A stretch of DNA of 8,385 bases from an uncultured Senegalimassilia sp. (lineage in GTDB: Bacteria > Actinomycetota > Coriobacteriia > Coriobacteriales > Eggerthellaceae), in contig CAKUJT010000104.1 in assembly GCA_934661765.1 (NCBI GenBank), positions 1 through 8,385 on the forward strand. The letters are read 5' to 3'. Position 1 is the stretch's first letter; each line of letters starts with the position of its first letter. Under the pieces are notes generated by a model, which searched no databases, had not been told where the DNA came from, and was given only the letters and a program-made list of their open reading frames with translations. Positions 1-3,970 of the stretch are shown here, piece after piece. Made by a program: the position numbers and the translations under genes.

Positions 1-1130
1 GTGTCGCCGGGGATGGCGATCATGTCCAGGCCGACGCTGCACACGCAGGTCATGGCCTCGAGCTTCTCCAGGCACAGTGCGCCGGACTCGGCGGCGCGGA
101 TCATGCCGGCATCCTCGGACACGGGGATGAACGCGCCGGACAGGCCGCCGACGCTGGAGCTGGCCATGACGCCGCCCTTTTTCACGGCGTCGTTGAGCAT
201 GGCGAGCGCGGCCGTGGTGCCCGGGCCGCCGCACTGGCCCACGCCGATGGCTTCCAGGATCTCGGCCACGGAGTCGCCCTCGGCCGGGGTGGGGGCGAGC
301 GACAGGTCCAGGATGCCCTTGGCCACGCCCATGCGGCGGCTGGCCTCGCGGGCCATCAGCTCGCCGGCGCGGGTGATCTTGAACGCGGTGGCCTTGATGG
401 CCTCGGCGACCTCGGTCATGTCGGCGTCCTTGGGCATGTTCGCCAGCACCTGGCGCACGACGCCCGGGCCGGAAACGCCCACGTTGACCACGGCGTCGGC
501 CTCGCCGGAGCCGTGGAAGGCGCCGGCCATGAAGGGGTTGTCCTCGACGGCGTTGCAGAACACTACCAGCTTGCCGGCGGCGATGCAGTCGCGATCGGCG
601 GTCAGCTCGGCGCACTGCTTGACGATGCCGGCCATCTTCAGCGCGGCGTCCATGTTGATGCCGGCGCGCGTGGAGCCGACGTTGACGCTCGAGCACACTC
701 GCTCGGTGGCGGCCAGTGCGTTGGGGATGGAATCCATCAGCTTGTTATCGGCGGCAGACGCGCCCTTGTGCACGAGCGCGGAGAAGCCGCCCACGAAGTC
801 GACGCCCACCTCGGCGCCGGCCTTGTCCATGGCCACGGCGATGCGCGACAGGTCGGTGTCGGGCACGGCGGCGCAGATCTCGGCGATGGGCGTGACGGAG
901 ATGCGCTTGTTCACGATCGGGATGCCGAATTCGCGCTCGAGCTGCTCGGCGGTGGGCACCAGCTGCTCGGCGGCCTTTGTCATCTTGTCGTACACCTTGC
1001 GCGCCATGGTGTTGATGTCCGAATCCGTGCAGGAGCGCAGGTTCAGGCCCAACGTGATGGTGCGGATGTCCAGGTGCTGCTTGCTGACCATGGCAAGCGT
1101 TTCGGCGATTTCTTCCGGGGTGATTTGCAT
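1..1130 (-). CDS. DUF711 / UPF0210 (PFL family) protein, C-terminus cut by window edge
   Basis: The reverse strand from the ATG at 1128-1130 reads without a stop to the window edge: 376 codons plus two bases of a family usually about 450 residues long, so roughly the last 75 residues are missing. The start [15 protein letters not shown] is followed by the family-typical [14 protein letters not shown] (residues 21-34). Further family-like segments are [10 protein letters not shown] (from about 198), VSGPGVV (about 217), [11 protein letters not shown] (about 298), [13 protein letters not shown] (about 325) and [10 protein letters not shown] at the very end. An AAAAGGA ribosome site lies about 7 nt upstream. 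The fold is related to pyruvate formate-lyase-type barrels (hence the name PFL), but the function is unknown and no glycyl-radical motif can be judged here. The family is often paired with a small ACT-domain protein (UPF0237); none lies upstream. Family assignment is confident; the biochemical role is not known. Confidence 0.9.
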   Translation of the reverse strand, partial: MQITPEEIAETLAMVSKQHLDIRTITLGLNLRSCTDSDINTMARKVYDKMTKAAEQLVPTAEQLEREFGIPIVNKRISVTPIAEICAAVPDTDLSRIAVAMDKAGAEVGVDFVGGFSALVHKGASAADNKLMDSIPNALAATERVCSSVNVGSTRAGINMDAALKMAGIVKQCAELTADRDCIAAGKLVVFCNAVEDNPFMAGAFHGSGEADAVVNVGVSGPGVVRQVLANMPKDADMTEVAEAIKATAFKITRAGELMAREASRRMGVAKGILDLSLAPTPAEGDSVAEILEAIGVGQCGGPGTTAALAMLNDAVKKGGVMASSSVGGLSGAFIPVSEDAGMIRAAESGALCLEKLEAMTCVCSVGLDMIAIPGD

Positions 1131-1165
1131 GATGCTGTCCTTTTAACGGGCGACGCTTTTGCAAC

Positions 1166-1171
1166 AGGATA
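1166..1171 (-). promoter_or_regulatory. Probable extended -10 promoter for the DUF711 gene
   Basis: Reading the minus strand, TGCTATCCT forms an extended -10 (TGn plus TATCCT, four of six matches to TATAAT). It lies about 36 nt upstream of the ATG at 1130, giving a leader of roughly 29 nt that includes the AAAAGGA ribosome site. No good -35 hexamer is visible at 16-18 nt spacing, which is tolerable for an extended -10. The assignment is inferred from sequence match and position only. Confidence 0.4.
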
Positions 1172-1277
1172 GCAAATTGCGACCGCTACCGGGCGCCGCG
1201 CCCAACTGTTCCATGAATGATTGACGCTCGGCGGCGCTATTTTGCGGCCTTGTTCGAGTGCTCGGCGGCGCAAAGCG

Positions 1278-1403
1278 CGATACGTCTGCGCTTGAATTCG
1301 AGTGTCCCGAGTAGCCAATAGTGGTCCGAGCCTGTGACCTGGGACTTTTCAGACGGGGGAAGTCTGGCTACTCCCAAGGCCCCATTTAAACGCAGACGTA
1401 TCG
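1278..1403. repeat. MITE-like or structured-RNA-like element with perfect 13-bp inverted ends
   Basis: CGATACGTCTGCG at 1278-1290 is the exact reverse complement of CGCAGACGTATCG at 1391-1403. Pairing continues inward: TTGAAT (1292-1297) faces ATTTAA (1384-1389) with one G-T wobble, and GAGTAGCCA (1309-1317) is an exact reverse complement of TGGCTACTC (1365-1373) almost in register. The interior can form smaller stems (GGTC 1323-1326 with GACC 1336-1339; GACTT 1343-1347 with AAGTC 1360-1364). It encodes no protein that I can support. It could be a miniature inverted-repeat element or a structured RNA. No clear target-site duplication flanks it, and no T-run follows, so it is not a simple terminator. 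Confidence 0.65.
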
Positions 1404-1463
1404 TGGTTAGCCTTGCGTGCGGCAGTATTGGGTGGTTGGGATGGCATTTGCCGGCGTGGATTC

Positions 1464-1486
1464 GGGTTGGGCTGGTGGGATTGGGG
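1464..1486 (+). other. G-quadruplex-forming motif
   Basis: Four G-runs occur on the plus strand at 1464-1466, 1469-1471, 1477-1479 and 1483-1486, separated by loops of 2, 5 and 3 nt. This satisfies the usual G3+N1-7 definition. Two more GGG runs lie just upstream (1430-1432 and 1438-1440). The motif sits 8 nt from the long hairpin at 1495-1579. Whether it folds in vivo is unknown. On a metQ read-through RNA it would be C-rich, so any RNA quadruplex would require plus-strand transcription. Confidence 0.5.
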
Positions 1487-1494
1487 CAAGTGTG

Positions 1495-1579
1495 GTGAAC
1501 AGGGGACGGAGGTGTGTTCAGGATGGTTATTCGGGAGATGCGAACGCTCTCCCCGGAACACACCTCCGTCCCTGTTCAC
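1495..1579. repeat. Long near-perfect inverted repeat, REP/IS200-type hairpin
   Basis: The left arm (1495-1519, beginning GTGAACAGGGGACGGAGG) and right arm (1556-1579, beginning GAACACACCTCCGTCCC) are reverse complements over 24 nt except for one extra G in the left arm. The 36-nt spacer contains its own small hairpin: GGGAGA (1533-1538) pairs with TCTCCC (1548-1553), and GC/GC extends it around a GAAC tetraloop. Arms carrying the GGGACGG core resemble repeats I associate with REP elements mobilised by IS200-like Y1 (RAYT) transposases in high-GC anaerobes. That link is recollection, not shown here, and no transposase gene is in the window. It is not a classic terminator because no T-run follows on either strand. 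Confidence 0.7.
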
Positions 1580-1611
1580 TCTAGGGCGGGCGTGGGAGCC
1601 TTTGGGCAACG

Positions 1612-1637
1612 AAAAAGCGGGCCCGTGGGCCCGCTTT
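1612..1637 (-). terminator. Rho-independent terminator of metQ
   Basis: AAAGCGGGCCC (1614-1624) pairs exactly with GGGCCCGCTTT (1627-1637) around a two-base centre, giving a very GC-rich 11-bp stem. On the minus strand the stem is followed by five T residues (complement of 1612-1616). It begins 23 nt beyond the metQ stop codon. The direction of the T-run and the distance fit termination of the metQ transcript. Confidence 0.9.
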
Positions 1638-1660
1638 CGCGATCAGCTCGTTGCTGTGGC

Positions 1661-2503
1661 TTAGAAGACCGGGACGACGGCGCCCTCGTAGGTCTTGTTG
1701 ATGAAGTCGCGCACGGCGTCGGACTTCAAGGCCTTGGCCAGAGCCTGGATCTTCTCGGAATCCTGGTTGCCGTCCTTGACGACCAGCACGTTGGCGTAGG
1801 TCTCGGCGGCCAGGGAGTCGGTGGCCTCGACGGCCAGGGCGTCCTTCTCGACGGACAGGCCGGCAGCCTGGGCGTAGTTGCCGTTGATGCAGGCGATGTC
1901 GACGTCCTTCAGGGCGTTCGGGATGAGGGCGGCCTCAAGCTCCTTGAACTCCAGTTTCTTGGGGTTCTCCACGATGTCCTTGGTGGTAGCGGTGATGCCT
2001 GCGCCGTCGGCCAGCTTGATCAGGCCCTCCTGCTGCAGCAGGAGCAGAGCGCGAGCCTCGTTGGTGGTGTCGCTGGGCACGGCGACGGTTGCGCCGTCGG
2101 CCAGGGCATCAAGGGAAGCGGTCTTGCCGGCGTACAGGCCGAAGGGCTCGAAGTGGATCGGCTCGACGGAGACCAGGTGCGTGCCCTTCTCCTCATTGAA
2201 GGAATCCAGGTAGGGCTGATGCTGGAAGTAGTTGGCATCGACCTCGCCCTCCTCGGTGACCGTGTTGGGCTGGATGTAGTCGGTGAACTCCTTCACCTCG
2301 AGCGTGTAGCCCTGCTCCTTGAGCTGATCGGCCACGGCGTTGGTGAGGATCTCGGCGTGCGGGGTGGGGCTGGCGGCGACGGTGATGGTCTTGTCGTCGG
2401 AGCCGGAGTTGGAACCGGAGCCTGCGCAACCGGCCAAGACGCCGGCGGCTAGGACGCCTGCAGCGGCGAATGCCGCGAGCTTCTTCAGTGCGGACTTCTT
2501 CAT
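1661..2503 (-). CDS. metQ: MetQ/NlpA-family methionine-type ABC substrate-binding lipoprotein
   Basis: This 280-residue protein is of normal length for the Lipoprotein_9 family. Residues 1-25 form a lipoprotein signal peptide (basic MKKSALKK, an Ala-rich core, then lipobox LAGC with Cys26 as the lipidated residue), so it should be anchored outside the membrane. Family signatures follow: ASPTPHAEIL (44-53), YIQPNTV (76-82), VDANYFQHQPYLDSFN (88-103), PSDTTNEARALLLL (143-156) and INGNYAQAAGL (206-216). Homologues bind L- or D-methionine, or related compounds, for the MetNI permease. The ATG at 2503 was chosen because the signal peptide starts there and GGGAGGGAG lies 7 nt upstream; the open frame continues further upstream but contains the promoter. 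No metN or metI lies on either side and a terminator follows, so the protein is a stand-alone binding protein here. The exact ligand is unproven. Confidence 0.94.
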   Translation of the reverse strand: MKKSALKKLAAFAAAGVLAAGVLAGCAGSGSNSGSDDKTITVAASPTPHAEILTNAVADQLKEQGYTLEVKEFTDYIQPNTVTEEGEVDANYFQHQPYLDSFNEEKGTHLVSVEPIHFEPFGLYAGKTASLDALADGATVAVPSDTTNEARALLLLQQEGLIKLADGAGITATTKDIVENPKKLEFKELEAALIPNALKDVDIACINGNYAQAAGLSVEKDALAVEATDSLAAETYANVLVVKDGNQDSEKIQALAKALKSDAVRDFINKTYEGAVVPVF

Positions 2504-2588
2504 GTAGGGTCTCCCTCCCATCGTTTGCGCCTGGGCTGCACCGCGAGTTTGCGGGCGGGGCAGTGGCGCCTTGTTTTGCGTGACGCCT

Positions 2589-2616
2589 AGTATACCGAGC
2601 GGGGATTTTTGGGCAA
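2589..2616 (-). promoter_or_regulatory. Sigma70-type promoter of metQ
   Basis: On the minus strand TTGCCC (2611-2616) and TATACT (2589-2594) are separated by 16 nt, matching TTGACA at four and TATAAT at five of six positions. The predicted start near 2582 gives a leader of about 80 nt before the metQ ATG. I see no SAM riboswitch, T-box or MetJ-like box in that leader, so methionine control is not evident from the sequence. Confidence 0.65.
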
Positions 2617-2877
2617 TAGCTTTGCTCATACGAAAAGGCGTGTGGAGGCTATCTGTGAAATCGATAACCTGGTCGGCTATGGTGTAGAACAGGGACGAAC
2701 GGCGGCAAGGCGGCGCCCAACGGCATCGCGGTGCTGGCAGAGCGCCGGAAGCCACGTTGCTCCGCCGATGCTGCCGCTCGGGAAATCGCGTCGCATCGAT
2801 GCTATTTTGCAAACCGCATTGCGCTGGGCGTTGCTTCGAGTCCATGCCGTGCTGCCGACGTTGCTCTGCGAAACGTA

Positions 2878-2937
2878 CCGTGGTGGAAGGGTCTTCGGGC
2901 GTCGCCTTGCATTTCGGGCGCCGTGCAAGACCCACGG
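2878..2937. repeat. Imperfect hairpin in the divergent intergenic region
   Basis: CCGTGG (2878-2883) and GGGTCTT (2889-2895) face AAGACCCACGG (2927-2937). Pairing of GTCTT with AAGAC and CCGTGG with CCACGG is exact, with a left-side bulge. The interior contains CGCC and GGCG segments that could extend the fold. No T-run follows on the plus strand. The structure could be part of an untranslated RNA or repeat; its significance is uncertain. Confidence 0.3.
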
Positions 2938-2953
2938 CTACCTATATATGTAG
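2938..2953. promoter_or_regulatory. AT-rich imperfect palindrome, possible operator
   Basis: The 16-bp sequence CTACCTATATATGTAG is palindromic except at one symmetric pair of positions (CTAC-n-TATATA-n-GTAG). It stands out in GC-rich surroundings and ends 36 bp upstream of the TetR gene's -35 hexamer. Size and symmetry suit a dimeric regulator site. No protein can be assigned to it from sequence alone, and it may instead belong to the adjacent hairpin. Confidence 0.3.
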
Positions 2954-2989
2954 AGGTTGCGGGACTCGTTTGCAGGCGCGTTGCGTTCG

Positions 2990-3018
2990 TTGATTCCCAC
3001 TTGTGCGCTCGGTAAAAT
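2990..3018 (+). promoter_or_regulatory. Sigma70-type promoter of the TetR-activase unit
   Basis: TTGATT (2990-2995) and TAAAAT (3013-3018) are spaced by 17 nt and match consensus at four and five of six positions. The predicted start near 3025 gives a leader of about 118 nt to the GTG at 3143. It is the best promoter match seen upstream of both plus-strand genes. Confidence 0.6.
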
Positions 3019-3025
3019 AACGCTA

Positions 3026-3061
3026 TTGAACACCTTGTCCATTATTGCCCGGGTTGTTCAA
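3026..3061. promoter_or_regulatory. Inverted repeat at the transcription start of the TetR gene
   Basis: TTGAACA (3026-3032) is the exact reverse complement of TGTTCAA (3055-3061). CC (3033-3034) can also pair with GG (3052-3053) if one base is bulged. The element begins just after the predicted start site of the TetR promoter. It may be an operator for autoregulation, since TetR proteins usually bind inverted repeats overlapping their own promoter. The 22-nt gap is longer than typical TetR operators, so a leader RNA hairpin is an alternative. Confidence 0.35.
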
Positions 3062-3142
3062 AATGCAGAACGTTGCGTTGCGGGCCGTCGTGATTTGCGC
3101 CTGCGCGCACCTGCAACCCGTGTACGCAAGGAAGGAGGGTAT

Positions 3143-3955
3143 GTGCCTACGCACAATAGTTCGGCTTCGGCGCCGGCTTCGAAGCCTGCTGCCGCAGCGG
3201 CAAGCGCTGCCGTGGCGACCGCCGCATCGACCGCTCGTCAGACATCGGAAACCGTCGCATCGTCCGTTGCCGCAACAACGTCGATGACAGGCGTGGCCCC
3301 CGTCGCAGCCAGCTCGTCCGCCGCAGCTTGCCCGCCCGCCAAGCCCGCGCCGCTCGCCGTCGAGGATCGGCGTATCACGCGCTCGAAGCGCGCGCTGCGC
3401 GATGCCCTCGTGGAGCTGATCGAGGAGCGTGGCCTGACCAACTTCAGCGCCAGCGACTTGTGCGCCCGCGCGGACCTCAACCGCGGCACGCTGTACAACA
3501 ACTTCGGCGACATGGAGGGCCTGCTCGCCGCCCTTGAAGACGACATCATGGCCGACCTGGAGAACCTCCAGTCATGCATGCAGCGGCTCAGCCTGAAGGA
3601 CGTGCTGCGCTATCGCGTGAACAAGAAGCCCATGCCGTTTCTGGTGAAACTGTTCGACTACCTGCGCGAACAGGGCGACTTCCTGCACGCGATCATGGGT
3701 CCGAAAGGCGACCCGAGCTTCGGCCCGCGCGTACGCGACGCCGTATGCACCGAGATCATCCAAACCATCCTGCACGAGCGCTACCGCAACGACCCCTCGC
3801 CGTTCGTGCAATATTATGTGGCGTTCTACGCCACCGCGTATCTAGGGGTCATCACCCACTGGATCGAAACGGGCATGAAGGAAAGCTCGCAGGAGATGGC
3901 CCTTGTGGCCATGCGCCTGTTCTTCATCAAACCCGGCGACCCCATTCGACTGTAA
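3143..3955 (+). CDS. TetR/AcrR-family transcriptional regulator with a long low-complexity N-terminal tail
   Basis: The 270-residue product begins at GTG 3143, preceded by AAGGAGGG (3132-3139), the only strong ribosome site in the area. Residues 1-72 are almost all Ala, Ser, Thr, Pro and Val, unlike ordinary TetR proteins of about 190-200 residues. The DNA-binding domain follows (about 78-128): ITRSKRALRDALVELIEERG, then FSASDLCARADLNRGTLYNN, a clear TetR helix-turn-helix. The C-terminal part includes YYVAFYATAYLGVITHWIET, which fits the TetR_C_8 ligand domain of DhaS-like regulators. The ligand is unknown. The stop is 15 bp before the activase-related gene on the same strand, so it probably controls and is co-transcribed with that gene. 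An ATG at 3141 overlaps the GTG but is in another frame and gives only 48 codons. Met48 is an alternative start without a visible ribosome site. Confidence 0.92.
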   Translation: MPTHNSSASAPASKPAAAAASAAVATAASTARQTSETVASSVAATTSMTGVAPVAASSSAAACPPAKPAPLAVEDRRITRSKRALRDALVELIEERGLTNFSASDLCARADLNRGTLYNNFGDMEGLLAALEDDIMADLENLQSCMQRLSLKDVLRYRVNKKPMPFLVKLFDYLREQGDFLHAIMGPKGDPSFGPRVRDAVCTEIIQTILHERYRNDPSPFVQYYVAFYATAYLGVITHWIETGMKESSQEMALVAMRLFFIKPGDPIRL

Positions 3956-3960
3956 GGAAT

Positions 3961-3967
3961 AAGGCGG
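3961..3967 (+). promoter_or_regulatory. Ribosome binding site of the activase-related gene
   Basis: AAGGCGG lies 3 nt before the ATG at 3971, with AAGGAAT immediately upstream of it overlapping the TetR stop codon. The purine-rich stretch between the two genes supports this start and coupled translation within one operon. Confidence 0.55.
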
Positions 3968-3970
3968 AAC

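Larger units (their letters stand above)
1131..1660. other. Gene-free 530-bp interval rich in inverted repeats
   Basis: No convincing gene occupies this stretch between the DUF711 start and the metQ stop. Short open frames here have no good ribosome site and run across the repeat arms. The interval holds, left to right, the DUF711 promoter and leader, a 126-bp inverted-repeat element, a G-rich tract, a second long hairpin and the metQ terminator. Two separate repeat elements in about 300 bp suggest an insertion-tolerant site between two independent minus-strand transcription units. Confidence 0.75.
2504..3142. other. Divergent 639-bp intergenic region between metQ and the TetR gene
   Basis: The region separates two divergently transcribed genes. 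The metQ promoter and leader occupy 2504-2616, and the TetR promoter and leader occupy 2990-3142. The middle, about 2617-2989, is GC-rich and holds several overlapping short open frames (up to 114 codons) that lack convincing ribosome sites and recognisable domains. It also holds short degenerate repeats of the form CGTTGCT (2755, 2830 and 2859), an imperfect hairpin (2878-2937) and an AT-rich palindrome (2938-2953). I assign no gene to it. It may be a decayed gene, a lineage-specific interspersed repeat or an untranslated RNA. Confidence 0.6.

Noticed and set aside
1..1146. A 381-codon plus-strand open frame over the DUF711 gene
   Set aside because: Its product is Ser/Ala/Met-rich without known motifs. 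The minus-strand frame from 1130 gives an unmistakable DUF711 protein with a ribosome site.
1495..1579. CRISPR-like repeat
   Set aside because: There are only two arms, in inverted rather than direct orientation, and no further repeats or cas genes.
1514..2452. A 312-codon plus-strand open frame antisense to metQ
   Set aside because: It starts inside the long hairpin, is Gly/Val/Leu-rich and antisense to a clear lipoprotein with signal peptide, promoter and terminator.
2504..2588. SAM riboswitch or T-box in the metQ leader
   Set aside because: The leader is only about 80 nt, with no conserved T-box sequence, no S-box core and no terminator-antiterminator pair.
2504..2935. Upstream extension of the metQ frame giving a 424-residue protein
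   Set aside because: The extension would bury the lipoprotein signal peptide internally and includes the promoter; the ATG at 2503 has a good ribosome site.
2957..3142. Upstream extension of the TetR frame from a TTG at 2957
   Set aside because: It would place the promoter and inverted repeat inside the coding region. The strong AAGGAGGG lies directly before the GTG at 3143.
3141..3287. Small open frame from the ATG at 3141, sharing the TetR ribosome site
   Set aside because: The 48-residue Arg/Pro-rich product has no recognisable feature. The ribosome site is closer to optimal for the GTG two bases downstream, which opens the real TetR frame.
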